Shown here: piece by piece, positions 21,461-35,000 of the stretch
Layout of the letters: each line of letters starts with the position of its first letter
Position numbering within the stretch: position 1 is the stretch's first letter
Source: Halicephalobus mephisto
Taxonomy: Eukaryota; Nematoda; Chromadorea; Rhabditida; Panagrolaimidae
Assembly (NCBI GenBank): GCA_009193035.1
Contig: SWDT01000116.1
Span: 1 to 64,000, forward strand
Length of the DNA: 64,000 nt
Direction of reading: 5' to 3'
Translations under genes and position numbers: made by a program
Notes under the pieces: generated by a model
Seen by the model: the letters and a program-made list of their open reading frames with translations, nothing else
The model's database searches: none
What the model was told of the DNA's origin: nothing

Positions 21461-22589
21461 ATGCTGGCATCGAAAGCAGGACTTTTGCGGCAATTTTCCT
21501 TGCTTAATGTAAGATTTCGTGTGTGGATTTCTTCGATATCGTTTGTCTTTCTAGGCTCGGTTCAGCAGCACTCTGGTCATTGCCGAACACGATGATGCTA
21601 AGCTTTCTGGAGTCACTTTGAATGCCATCACTGCTGCAGGTAAATTGGGTCATGAAATTTCCGTTCTTGTTGCTGGAGGATCTAGTTCGAAGGTCGCTGA
21701 GGAAGTTGCGAAAGTCGCCAACGTCAAACGCGTTCTGGTTGCCGAGGACGAAAAACTCAAAAATCAACTTCCAGGTTTGGTTATTGAAAATTCATATATA
21801 AAATTACATCTTTAGAACGAGTTAGTGAAACTGTCATTGCTGCTCAAAACCAATTCAAATTTTCCCACATTCTCGCTGGAGCTTCCGCTTTCGGTCGTGG
21901 ACTGATTCCTCGTGTTGCTGCTAAATTGGATGTTTCTCCTATTAGTGAAATCACCGCCATCCACGGAGATGACACTTTCTCTCGTCCGATTTACGCCGGG
22001 AACGCCATTGCTAAGGTCAAATCAAAGGCACCGATCAAGGTTTTCACTATCCGCGGCACCGCCTTCGAGCAGGCCCCAGCTACTGGTGGAAGCGGAGCCA
22101 ACGAAAAAGGTAAAAATTCTAATACTTGCATGTTTGGCAATTTCCTTTTTAGCTCCCCTCGGTGACATCAAGACCGACACTAGTGAGTTCCTCGGACAAG
22201 AACTCGCAAAGTCCGATCGCCCCGAACTGCAATCCGCCAAGATCATCGTCAGTGGAGGAAGAGGCCTAGGCTCCGGAGAGAACTTCAAGATCCTCTACGA
22301 ACTCGCTGACAAACTCGGAGCTGGTGTTGGCGCTTCTCGTGCTGCTGTGGACGCCGGATTCGTGGCTAACGACCTCCAGATTGGACAGACGGGCAAAATC
22401 GTCGCCCCTGAACTGTATATCGCTATCGGAATCAGTGGAGCCATCCAGCACATCGCAGGCATGAAGGACAGCAAGATCATCGTGGCCATCAACAAGGACA
22501 AGGAAGCCCCAATTTTTCAGATTGCTGACTTTGGGCTCGTCGGAGACCTCTTCAAAATTGTCCCTGAAATGACGGCTGCTCTCAAATAA
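21461..22589 (+). CDS. ETFA: Electron transfer flavoprotein alpha subunit, mitochondrial
   Basis: Four exons, 21461-21508, 21555-21774, 21816-22109 and 22153-22589, give 332 aa, about the length of human ETFA. The first 20 residues ([20 protein letters not shown]) look like a mitochondrial targeting peptide. The N-terminal ETF fold begins [20 protein letters not shown]. The C-terminal FAD domain is very clear: [55 protein letters not shown] and [13 protein letters not shown]. It accepts electrons from acyl-CoA and other dehydrogenases and passes them to ETF-ubiquinone oxidoreductase; the beta subunit is not in this window. An acceptor (TTTATAG) one base before the ATG suggests trans-splicing. 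It is convergent with the SFT2 gene, stops 122 bp apart. Confidence 0.97.
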
Positions 22590-22711
22590 GTGTCATTAGG
22601 TGAATCCTAGATGTTTCTGTATAAGTTATTTGTCGGGATATGAAATTACAAATTTAACAACTGGCAATATACAGTAAGCTGCGGGGCCAATATACAAATA
22701 TGTGGAGGTTC

Positions 22712-23352
22712 TCAGAAACAACTACCAAAGAGTCGTAGGACAGTTTCTCTTGCGTAAGGGATGTAAGAAAGGGAATACCAGGCCATGGCGATGTATTGCC
22801 CGCCGATGCAGATGATGGCAAGAGCACTGTTCTTTAACACTAGTCCAGCAATGAATGTCATCACGATGAAGACGATATATACTGTAGTTGCGATAAGTCT
22901 GGTCGGGGCGAACATACTTCTGAATTGCTTCTTAGGTCCAGAAAGGAAGCATGTGCTGGAAGTAGATTGTAAATTAAGTTTTTTGTATATTGTTACCTGA
23001 TTAGTGAGAGGACAGCACCGAGAGAAACCATGACACCGAATCCAGTAAATTTACCCGCAATTAGTAGTGGAGATCCCTGAAAACAGCTTTTATATATCGA
23101 TTTTTGCGAATTACCTACCAAAAAAGAACAAATCAATGACAAAGCAAAGCAAAGGGTGAATCTCATGATCCGAAGATCCCACGACGTGCTATTAGTATCT
23201 TGCAGCTGGAAAAAGTAGATTTTTTATGGAATTTTTTGTGGGAATTTAGTCGGAAAACTCACGTCTGAAGCTGTTCCATCTGTGTTACTTCCGCCAGCTT
23301 CTGGATCTTCTGTAGATCCGGGGTTAAGTGCCGACTTTAGCCTGCTGAACAT
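22712..23352 (-). CDS. SFT2-domain vesicle transport protein
   Basis: Minus strand, four exons: 23352-23263, 23205-23119, 23076-22997 and 22955-22712, giving 166 aa; human SFT2 proteins are about 160 aa. A hydrophilic N-terminus (30 residues) is followed by WDLRIMRFTLCFALSLICSF and three more hydrophobic spans. The C-terminal AMAWYSLSYIPYARETV is the signature of the SFT2/Got1-related family. In yeast, Sft2 works in retrograde traffic from endosomes to Golgi. The gene is divergent from the zinc-finger gene at 23903, start codons 550 bp apart, and tail-to-tail with ETFA. All junctions keep frame. Confidence 0.9.
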
Positions 23353-23902
23353 CCTGGGATCTGGAAAATTATCGATTGAAGAAAGATCACGAGAAAATAA
23401 AACTTGAAAAATTCAATAAATCACGTGAAAAAACGTTTTAATTATGTAATTTTTATATCAGTTATATATGGGTTGTTAATATAGGGCACGGTGTGGGGGA
23501 TTTGGATATAGAAATCGATGAAATTTAAAACAAGAAATCTGGTTTTGATTTTCCAGAATCCGGATCGCGAATGAGCTTTGGAAATTGAGGTTTCTCGACG
23601 CGAATTTTTTGATCGAGAAAACTCAAAATTCGCTCAAAAAACAGTTTATGTCGATCAATTTTCCCAATTATTTTATTTTCTGATTTATTTATTTTTACCT
23701 AAAAAGGGTCTCCATAGTCCTGTCTTGATGCCTATCCAGTTATTTACAAATTTAATTCATGATTAACTCGTGAATTTGATCCGTGTTTTTTTTGGACAAT
23801 TATGTAATAATTTTTTATATCGATTTCGTTATCTTTGATTTTATTACTTTTTTACTTTGTTACAGTTATAGGTAATACGAAGTAATCTGTCAATTGATCA
23901 AG
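23353..23902. promoter_or_regulatory. Shared intergenic region between divergent genes
   Basis: 550 bp between the SFT2-family gene and the ZC3H15-like gene must hold both promoters. A TGTTACAG at about 23858-23865 is a likely trans-splice or leader acceptor for the latter, 37 bases before its ATG. No named promoter element is recognisable. Confidence 0.5.
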
Positions 23903-25509
23903 ATGCCGCCGAAGAAACAACAAGGCCCGAACAAGAAGGAGGTCGAAAAGAAGAAGCAGAAGATCATCGAGGATAAAACATTCGGAATGAAGAACAAAAA
24001 ATCCGCCAAAAATCAAAAATACATTGCTCAAATCGAGGCTTCGGTGAGAATTTACTATTATTGCTTGAATTTTAGTCAGTTTTTAAGTATTTTTGCATAA
24101 TTTTTACTCAATTTTAAGTATTTTTGCATAATTTTTACTCATTTTTTACCTTATCTTCATTTATTTTATCTATGTTCATCTTATTTTCGAACTTTTAGGT
24201 ACGTGGTACCAATCCTCAGATAGCCAAGCAAAAAGAAGCGGAAGCTAAGAAAAAGAAGGATGACTTGATGGATCTCAACAAACTCTTCAAGCCTGTGCAA
24301 GCTATGCCTAAAGTTGCCGGTGATGTTGATCCGAAGTCCGTTCTCTGTGCTTTCTTCAAACAAGGCCTCTGTGGTAAGGGTAACAAGTGTAAGTACTCCC
24401 ATGACTTGACTGTTGAAAACAAAAGTGCCAAGAAGAATCTCTATGTCGATAGTCGTGATGTCAAGAAGGGTTTGTTTTGATTTCCTAATTTGGTAGTTCA
24501 TTAGTGATCTTGGTTGATTGTTTGTTCCTTGATTTATTAACCAGTTTTGCAGAATCGGAAGCCGCTGAAACGAACGAGAACTGGGATGAAGTACAATTAA
24601 GTGAAGTCGCTCAAAAGAAACATGGAGAAGCTGACAAAAAAAGACCGAATCAGACCGATATCGTAAATATTAAACCAATCTGATCATTGATTTATAGTTT
24701 CAATTTAGGTTTGCAAGTACTTCCTCGATGCTGTAGAAGAAAACAAATACGGATGGTTCTGGGAATGCCCAAATGGAGAAAAGTGCATCTACAGACACGC
24801 TCTTCCTCAAGGTTATATCTTGAAGAAGGACAGAAAGAAATTAGAAGAACTTAAGAAATTAGAGACCATCAGTCTGGAAGAGTTAATCGAAAAAGAACGA
24901 ACTCAACTTAGTTCTGCCAATCTTACCAAGGTTACTCTTGAAAGTTTTATCGCTTGGAAGAAGAGGAAAATTGCCGAAAAAAGGAAAAAACAAGCAGATG
25001 AAGAGAAACGAAAGAAAGCAAATATTAAGAGTGGCAAACAGGTAAAAATTTATTTTTGAAAATGACCGTATTTGTAGTTTTACAAGTGGATTATGATTGA
25101 TGTTTTTAGGGAGGAATGAGTGGACGTGATCTTTTCACTTATAATCCGGATATGGCTGGTGAAGATGACGAAGAAGCCCAAGCAGGAAATATCGAACGCG
25201 AATCGGACGAACAAGAGGTACTCGTTTTTTGGATAAAAAAGTTTATTTGTATTTTAAATTTATTTTTAGGATGACGTGAAAGCGTTCGAAATTGACGAAC
25301 GGACCTTCTATCAACTTGGGGAAGATGGGAAAATGATTGATGAAGATTTGGAAGAACCGGGACCAAGCGAGGAGTCGAAACCAACAGTTTTTAACGAAAA
25401 TCTTTTTGATGATGCTGATATCCCGGATGATTCTGATGAAGATGATGAAGGAAATGAAGAAAATGATGAAAAAGTGGTTAATGATAATCTTGAAAGGTTG
25501 AAAATTTAA
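23903..25509 (+). CDS. ZC3H15: CCCH zinc-finger protein, ZC3H15/DFRP1-like
   Basis: Six exons: 23903-24043, 24199-24469, 24553-24662, 24709-25041, 25110-25217 and 25270-25509; frame is kept throughout and gives 400 aa (human ZC3H15 is about 426). It opens [20 protein letters not shown], as in the family, and has two CCCH fingers: [19 protein letters not shown] (exon 2) and [20 protein letters not shown] with GEKCIYRH (exon 4). A charged coiled segment follows, with [16 protein letters not shown], the binding region for the GTPase DRG1, and an acidic tail. In other eukaryotes this protein stabilises DRG1 and takes part in translation on ribosomes. The start is the Met with the family N-terminus. 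Confidence 0.95.
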
Positions 25510-26034
25510 CTGTGATGATGATCGATTTTTGGTTGTTAATCATAACATGAAAGGATTTATTTTTAGAAAAAGCTGATATAGCTCCGCCCAAAAATTAGGT
25601 ATTGTACAGCGGGAAAATTGATTGTGTCATTGTATTGCGCAAAAGAAGAACCCCGAGGTCGTTTGTCTCGGACGGACCCCGAATGGGAGGCGTATCAGCA
25701 AAGAAGGAAGAATCAGCAAGAGCCAAGATGGTCAATTTTTGACTTGCGCAGTGCGAACGACGTTTTTCACGGCGATCCGCCTCGATCCCTCGCAAAAGGG
25801 GCTTAGATTGACGGTCAGCCGACGTGGCGATTTTCATTGTTTTTTTTTATTGTGATTTTTTGGGATTTTTTCGTGTTTCCGGATTTTTATAATTATTAAA
25901 ATTAAATTTTTTTCAGATATATTAATATATAATTTTTATTCAATTTTATAAAAAAATTGAATTTTAATTAAATTTTTTATTGGTTATTACGTAATGCTCA
26001 ATTGTTCTTTATTGAAAGAATCTCGAGTTCGAAA
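25510..26034. other. Intergenic region upstream of lrp-1
   Basis: No gene is supported. The stretch 25600-25830 is less AT-rich than its surroundings and has open frames on both strands (for example around 25618-25855), but none shows a domain, a start context or splice sites. The remainder is AT-rich and ends at the lrp-1 start. It probably contains the 3' end of the zinc-finger transcript and the lrp-1 promoter. Confidence 0.5.
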
Positions 26035-29000
26035 ATGATTGCCTTCTGGCTTCTGGGAGCGCTGGCGCTCGTCGGAGCCAGTACGATCCCGATTCAGAGT
26101 AAGTTTATAAAAAATATTAAAAAAAATAAGTTTAATATTTGAAAAAAGATAAATTTGATATTTAACAAAAATAAATTTCATATTTTTCAAAAAAAAATTA
26201 ATTTAAATGTTTGAAAAAAATTTGTATTTTTCAAAAAAAAATCAATTTGATATTTAACAAAAATGAATTTAATATTTTTCAAAAAAAATTAATTTAAATG
26301 TTTGAAAAAAATTTGTATTTTTCAAAAAAAATTAATTTGATATTTTTCAAAAAAAAATTTGTATTTTTCAAAAAAAATTAATTTGATACTTTCTAGAAGA
26401 ATTTGATATTGTCCCAAAAAACAGGTTTTTGTATGAGTGAAATTATTCATTAATGAAAATAAGATGAAAAACAAATTTCGAAATTGATTAATATGATCGG
26501 TCAAGTGATCGTTGAAAATTATTGACCGAAGTTTGGGGATATGGGAATTTCCCATGTCCATGGCCTGCCGTTATCGATTTATCCTCTCCAAGGTCGAAGA
26601 GGTCTTCGTTTGGCCTTTTTTGGAAATCACAAATTACACCAATTGGAATCAAGGGGTTTGGAAAATTGGAAAAGTCATTGGAATTTGGTGAAGAGGTAAT
26701 GGGACCAAAGTTCTTCAAAAATTTATAAAAAATTCTCCAAAAAATTATGCGATCAAAGTTCTTTAAAAATTTGTTTTAAAAAATTCATAAAAAATAAATT
26801 TTAAATTTTACAAAAAAGTAAAATTCTTTAAAAATTTAAGTTTTAAAAAATCCATAAAAAATTAAATTTAAAAAAATAATTTAAAAAACTTTATTATTGA
26901 AAATTTAAAAAAAATATAATTTTGAATTTTTTATAATCTTGACACGAAAATTTAAATCTAAAAAAATATTTAAAAATTTAAATCAAAAAATATTTAATTT
27001 TTGAAATTTAAAAATTATTCCATTTTTTGGGTTTTGAAACGAAAATTTCAATCAAAAAATTTGTTTTTCCCTACTTTCCAAAACGTTTACGACCTTCCCG
27101 TCCATTAGGACAGTTTTTCCATCAAAAATTTGGAGATAGTTTGTCGTGACCTCAAAATAAACTTTCTATTTTCAACCAGTTTTGCCATAATACTAGTTTT
27201 CGATTGGAACACTTTGCCAAAAAAAACATCATTTTATAAATTTAAAATTATTTTTTCTACTTTTTTCAATTTTTTCAATTTTTATGGTTTTTTAATTTTT
27301 TTATTTCAGTAGATGCTCCAATTAGTGGACATATAGTAGAACCTCCGGCTCCACGTCCCATTGTCTCCGGATCTGTCGTATCTCGACCTACAGTATGTAC
27401 GGAATCAGAATTTCGTTGTGACGACGGACGATGCATAAAAGCAGCTTGGAAATGTGACGGAAGTGGAGATTGCGCCAATGGTGAAGACGAAAAAGATTGT
27501 CGTAAGTCATTTAATACATAAAAAGCAATTTTACACATGGATTTTTATTTTTTTAAAATAAACTTTAGTCTTTCATATATGAATTTTAAGTTTTTTATAT
27601 CAATTTTAGTTTCTCATATATGAATTTTGATTTTTTTATATGAATTTTGATTTTTTTAATATGAATTTTAATTTTTTTATATGAATTTTGATTTTCCATA
27701 TATGGATTTTGACTTTTTTGTATGAATTTCAACTTTTCATATATGGAGTTTAATTTTTCATATATGGAGTTGAATTTTTTATATGGACTTTATTTTCCAC
27801 ACTTATTTGAGTCTTTTGTCTATCGATCGGTCAGGATTTACAGTGAAGCGAGACGACGAGGAAACAAGTCGAATCGTTTTGCGTTAATGCGTTTTGACTT
27901 AGATCTCTGTTGTCTGTAAATCCGCCGGAAAGTGACTCGTGGACAGTCAAACCACTTTCGGACAAAAAAGTTGAGTAAACGAAAGTCAATTTTTCCGTAA
28001 ATTGTTAAATCAAGTTGTAAACAGATTTTTGGACATTTGAGAATTAGAATTGTGCAAGTTTTGTTTGTTTTTGTTTCGCGAACAAAGCCATCAGGTGGCC
28101 TTTGTCCGAAAGTGAGAGAGGTCTCCAAGAACACGATTAACATTTCGATTTTCATCTGGGCGAAAGTCTTCAAGGCATGGGTTTGATCCCTAAAAGAAGG
28201 ATTTAGGGAAAAACTAACAGTCAATGAATTACTTAAAAAATCGAAAATGGAGATCTTTCACCAAACGGTCCTGGCACGAATTTCGAGATTTTTAAAAATC
28301 TTTAAAATTATTGCAAAAATTAAAAATATTTTTTTTACAAAACGGTCCCAGCACGAATTTCGAGATTTTTAAAAATCTTTAAAATTTAAAAAATTTTCAA
28401 AATTATTGTAAAAATTAAAAATATCTTTTTTATAAAATAATCCCAGTGCGAATTTCGAGATTTTTTGAAGGTTTCAAAATTTTAAATATCTTCGAAATTT
28501 TCAAAAATCTTTTAAAATTTTTAAAAATCTTCGGAATTTTTTAAATTTTTAAAAATCTTTGGAATTTTTAAAATTACTAAAAATCTTTGGAATTTTTTAA
28601 ATTACTAAAAATCTTCGGAATTTTCTAAATTTTTTATCGAATTCTGGAACATCCTACTTGCGAAAGTTGAATATTGTTAAATATTTTCTGTTTCGTCATT
28701 GTCCAAAATGATTGATAACCATCTCAGGTCAAAGTACCCTCGATTCGACTACCCAAAATTTGTTCTATTTTGAAACAAAAGTAGCAAATCGACTGTTTTC
28801 TTTCTCGAGATTTGTCAAATCGGGTCATCGGGAAGAAAATCCAATCAATTATCCTCCAAGAGATCGGATATTTCAAAAAAGTTAAATCTCGAAGATATTC
28901 ATTTTTTTAAAAAGGTTAATTAGAAAACTGGTCTTTGGAATTTTCGGTTGTTTGAATCATTTTTGCGCAACGCACTCGGACGATCGATTCTCGTCATCGA

Positions 29001-32000
29001 AAAGATCTCGAATGGCCACTCGAGGGACCCTCAGGGGTTTAGAAAAAGCAAAACATTTCTTTGTCAAATTTGCAACTGAATTTAAATCAGCAAAATTACT
29101 AGGATCACATATCCAGTTCTGCAAAAAATTAATTTTTAACATTCAGGGACCATTCTGAACCAGCACATCTTGAAAATATAAAAAATACTTTTTTAATTAT
29201 TAATTTTAAAAATAGAAATTTATAAAACTCAAATAAATTTAAAAAATTTTTATAATTTATATTTAAAATAAGGCAGGGAATTTTGAAAATATAAAAAATA
29301 ATTTTTTAATTATTAATTGAGAAAAATAGAAATTTATAAAATTCAAATAAATTAAAAAAATTTTTATAATTTATATTTAAAATAAGACAGGGAATTTCGA
29401 GAATATAAAAAATACTTTTTTAATTATTGATTGAAAAAAAAGGAATTTATTATTAAACAATAATTATTTTTAGAAATTTATAAAATTCAAATAAATTTAA
29501 AAAAGTAAAATTGATTTTTATGCTTTATATTTAGGACAAGGGATATTGTCTGGGGAAAAAGAAAAATTAATTTTTTATTGGAGAAAGCTAAAATATTATT
29601 AAAAAATTATTATTTTTTAAAATACAAAAAATAAAAAATATTTCTAAAATATTCAACAAAAAAATTTTCGTCAATAATTTTTTCTAACTTGTTCGATAAA
29701 AATTAAAATGATTATCAATGAAAATATTTTTCAGCTCATCCTGGATGTAAAAGCGATCAATTCCAATGCGACAAGTACGAATGGCATTCTGTGTCTTGCG
29801 TGGCAGAATACCAAAGATGCGACGGAATCCGGGATTGTGCCGACGGTTCTGACGAGAAAAACTGTCCAGCAAGAAACGTCTCATGTGAAGTCAACGACGG
29901 ATCAGTCTTCCAATGTGCTGATGGACGACAATGCTTTGAATCGAGTAAGAAATGTGACGGTATCTATGATTGCAGAGACTTGAGTGACGAAAAGGACAGT
30001 TGTGGTCACAATCACACTGCATGTTTCCAGTATCAATTCAGATGTGCGGATCAGTCACAGTGCATTCAAGCCAGTTGGAAATGTGATGGAACAAAGGATT
30101 GTACTGATGGAAGTGACGAACCGGATACTTGTGGTGAGTTCCTGTGTTTCTAATCAGCAATTCCGCAAACTAAATCTATAGTTATCTTAAAAACCGCATT
30201 TCAATATATGAACAACGAATTTCGATATATGAAACCTCAATATTTGTCGACTTATAAAATTAATCGTTTTCATACATCTATATTTCTTCTTCATATATTA
30301 TTTTTCGTCATAGGACCTATTTTAATAGTTGCATTGACTGAATGTCTTTCAGAATTCAAACCCTGTGCGAGTGGAGAATTCAGATGCAAAAATAAAAGAT
30401 GTATCCCCAAGAAAATGCGCTGTGATGCTTTCGATGACTGTGGAGACAACTCGGATGAAGAAAGCTGTGGAGAATACAAATGTCCTCCGGAAATGTGGCC
30501 TTGTCCAAACTCAGGTCACTGTATTCCAGAAATGAAGCTTTGTGATGGAAAAAGTGACTGTGCCGACGGCGCCGATGAGAAAGCTTGCTGTAAGTTTATT
30601 TTTAATTAAAACCCACATAAAATACGAGTTTAAAACATATTTCATATGCAGAAATTAAGTTTGAAATATATTTCATATATGAAAATTTTGGATTCATGTC
30701 TGATATATGAAAAATGAGTTTTAATTCATGTTTGATATGCAGAAATTAAGTTTAAGATACATTTCATATATGAAAAATGTTTTAATTCATGTCTGATATA
30801 TGAAAAATGAGTTTAAAACATATTTCATATGCAGAAATTAAGTTTAAGATACATTTCATATATGAAAAATATTTTAATTCATGTTTGATATGTGAAAACT
30901 GAGTTTTAATTCATGTTTGATATGTGAAAATCACTTTTAGCGCACAATCTTTGTCCTTCTCTTGGTTGTCAGGCTGGCTGTCATCCTTCTCCAACAGGAG
31001 GAGTCTGTACGTGTCCTCAGGGGTACAAACTCGATGAACGTTTCCACAGGACCTGCAGCGACATCAATGAATGTGCAGAATGGGGTTACTGTGATCAGCA
31101 GTGTCAGAACCATCGTCCTGGATTTACTTGTAGTTGTCTTGGAAGTTGTTTCAAGCTCCAGATGACCCATGGACCTGAAGCCGATAATCTCACTATTCGA
31201 GGATACTGTATCTCCCAAGATGCTGAAACTATGAAGTTGTTTGTCGCCAGAAGAGAAGGATTGTACTTGATGGATCCGCTTCATCCTAACAACGAACCGA
31301 AGAAGATCGCTTCTGGAGAATTCATATATGGAATCGGGTTTGATTACGGTGATCGGAAGCTCTTTTGGACCGACAGACTCGCTCATGCGGCCTTCACTGC
31401 GGATCTGAAAGAAGACGGAGATATCGAGCACATCCGGAAACTGGATCTCAAAAGTCTCGTTTATCCCAGGAACATTGCTGTCGATTGGATCACGAATAAT
31501 CTTTACATTGTGGAATCTGGCTCCAGAAGAATTGACGTCAGTAGTTACAATGGAGATCGTCGAACTACTCTGATCGCGGATGGATTGACTTTGCCCTTGG
31601 ATATCGCTCTGGATCCTCTTCATGGAGATATGTTTTTCAGCAATCAATTCAAACTTGAAGCTGCGGCGATGGATGGCACGAGGAGAAGGGTCCTGGTGAA
31701 CACTCACACCCACCAGGTCTCCGGGGTGGCGGTGGACATCCCTGCTAAGAGGGTCTACTGGGTCGATCCCAAGGTCGACAGAGTAGAAACCGTAGATTAC
31801 GATGGTAACGACAGAAGAATCGTAGCTCAAGGAATGATCCAAGTACCTCATCCTTTCGGATTGACTTTGTTCGATCAGTACCTGTATTGGACGGATTGGA
31901 CGAGATTAGGGGTCATGAGAGTCGAGAAATTCGGGTCCAAAACTGAAGTCATCTGGTCCAAGAAAGAAGGATCAGTCTTCCCCATGGGAATCGCGGCCTA

Positions 32001-35000
32001 CCACCCCATGGCCCAGCCGGGACCCCAGCACTCGGAGTGTTTCCAGAGACAGATCGACAACCCCTGTGCAAATGCGGATTGTCAAGGGATGTGTCTTCTC
32101 GGGAAGGACATCGGGGGTTACGGTGTCGGATACAGATGCGCCTGTCCGATCGGACAAAAACTGATTGACGGAAGGAGATGTGTCCCAGCTATAGATTATC
32201 TCTTGTTCTCTTCGAATAAAGTAGTCAGAGGAATCTACCCAAACATCATCCATAAATCCCTAGCCGAAGCCGTTTTGCCCATATCCCCCGTGAGCCAGAG
32301 AAGGATAGGGATGTACTTCGCGGTCGAATGCGACGTTCATGGATCTAGTTTCTTCTACGCTGACATCATGGACAATACAGTATACAGAATCAAACCAGAT
32401 GGAGAAGGATCAGCTCCAATACTAGTTACTCACAATGATGGACTGATTTCGATGAGTTTTGACTGGCTTTCGAAACAACTCTACTACGTCGACAATATCC
32501 GGAATTCCCTGGAAGTCGTCAAAGTTTCCGAACAAGGTCTCGTTCATCCGGATGAACTTGTCCATAGACAGTTGCTCAAGGGCCTGAGGGAACCGATATC
32601 TGTTGTAGTTCATCCCTGGAGGGGCCAACTGTTCTTTTCAGAAGCAGAACGTCCGGCGAAAATCTGGAGATGTGACATCGACGCTTCTAACTGTGTTGTC
32701 ATCAGAAATACGACTCTTGGAAGACCTTCTGGATTGGTTATCGACTTTAAAGAAGACAAACTTTGTGTGGGAGACACTATGCTCAAAACTATCGCTTGTA
32801 TGGACTTTGACGGGAACAATTGGACAGTTTTGCCGATCGAGGCCCCGATTCCCATCGCTTTGACGATTTTGAACGATCAGCTCTACTTCGTCCATCAGAG
32901 ACCGTACTCCATCCGTAGAGTCTCCAAACGCTTCGGAGGCACCCCTAGTGTTGTGAGAGACTTCACAGAAGAAGAAAGAAGCATCTTCTCCCTCAAGGGC
33001 TGCTCTTTGGAGAACCAGCCGATCCTGAATCCTTCCCACGAACATCCGTGTCATGAACACGATTGTTCTCAGTTCTGTTTTGCTGTTCCTAATCCTGCCA
33101 AAGGGTCGGATCAACCGAACCTCATTAGAAAGTGCGGATGTCGTCAAGGATACAAGTTAAATCCGTCCGACAACAAAAGTTGCGAAATCGACACGAACGA
33201 AATCGTCGAACCATTGTGTCCTAGAAATACCACTCAATTCGCCTGTAAAAATGGTCGTTGTATAGCTTTAGAATGGAAATGTGATGGAGAAGATGACTGT
33301 CTTGATGGATCAGATGAAATCGATGAACACGGAAAAAATTGTTTCGTGGAAACTGAATGTCCAGCAGAAACCATCAGATGCAACAACACGAAGAAATGCA
33401 TCCCGGCCAGCTTCGGATGCGATGGAGAGAACGATTGTGGAGACAATTCCGATGAAGACATCAGATACTGTAAGGACGGACAACACCCAATGTGTGGAGC
33501 CAAGAAGTTCCAATGCGACAACTTCAGATGCATCGCGGAAGCTTGGAAGTGCGACAGTGAAAACGGTGAGTAATTTCCATATATCAATCCCCACATAAAA
33601 CTAAACAAAATTCAACAATCTATAATTTTAATATATGAAAGTCTAATTTTATTCAAAAAATTATGCAAAATTTTAAATTTTATAATTTTTGAAATTAATT
33701 TTTTTTTATAAAAACTAATTTTCCAGATTGTGGCGATGCTTCCGATGAGAAAATAGAACTTTGTCAGAACGTTACCTGTTCTCCAAATCAGTTTACCTGC
33801 GGCAACGGTCGCTGTATTCCTGTCTTCTGGCTTTGCGATGGAGATAACGACTGCTACAACGGAGCTGATGAAGACAAAAATCGTTGTCCACCTGTTCAAT
33901 GTCGTGCTGATCAATTCAGATGTGCTAACAACAGACAATGTATCCCATTGAAGTACCATTGTGACCATCAAGATGACTGTGATGACGGAAGCGATGAACA
34001 GTCATGTTTGATCGTCGAAGGCGCTTGTGCAAGTGACCAATTCAAGTGCGTGACTTCTGGAGTCTGTATTCCTGCCAGTTGGAAGTGTGATGGACAGATA
34101 GATTGTGACGATGGAAGTGACGAACCCCACAGTGCCTGTAGACAATCACAATGTCCTGACGGTCATTTCAGATGCGACAACGGCAGATGTATCTTCAACG
34201 TAAGTGTTCATATATTAATTTTATTTTATTTTTACTCTATTATTGAAATCCATATATGAAAAAAATTCTAGACTTGGGTGTGTGATGGCGAACAGGATTG
34301 CGGCGACGGAAGCGACGAATCAGAATCCCACGGATGCAAACGCTCCCAACTGAACGCCCCTCGGTGTCCGTTCGAGCACGTCCCTTGTACGAATGCCCCA
34401 GAAATCTGTATCCCACTTCATCAGCTCTGCGATGGCAAGGACCATTGCCCTGGGGGAACAGATGAAGGAGGTCGATGTTCAAGAGACCTTTGTAGTGCCG
34501 ATCGAGCTGGTTGTCAATACAAATGTCACAATAGTCCTGATGGACCTATTTGTTCTTGTCCTATGGGTGAACAACTCGTAAATAAGACCCTTTGCGAACC
34601 AGAAAACGAATGTTTGGATGCCAGAAGTTGTTCACAAAGATGCACAGATGAGAAACATGGATTCACGTGTTCTTGCGACATGGAATACATTCTAGCTCCG
34701 GATAAACGGACTTGTAAAGTGGCAGAAGGCAGAGCGGACATGAGAGTCTATGTTTCAAACAGAAACAGAATCTACTGGTCCGACGCAACGCTCGAAAATT
34801 GGAGAACTTTCGCGGCGCAAGTCGAAAACGCCGTCGCGATCGCTTGGGATTCCGTCACTGACAGAATTTTCTGGAGTGACATCAGAGAAAAGAAAATCTT
34901 CAGTGCTACAAAGAATGGAACAGATGTGAAAGTGTTCGTTGGACAAGGATTGGATATTACGGAAGGAATCGCGGTGGATTGGGTCGGAAGGAACCTTTAC

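Noticed and set aside
26522..26728. Open frames on both strands in lrp-1 intron 1
   Set aside because: No splice sites in phase with lrp-1 and no recognisable domain; noted only as a composition island.
30937..31851. 304-codon minus-strand frame opposite lrp-1 exon 5
   Set aside because: Shadow of the lrp-1 coding strand; the plus-strand frame carries EGF and YWTD motifs.
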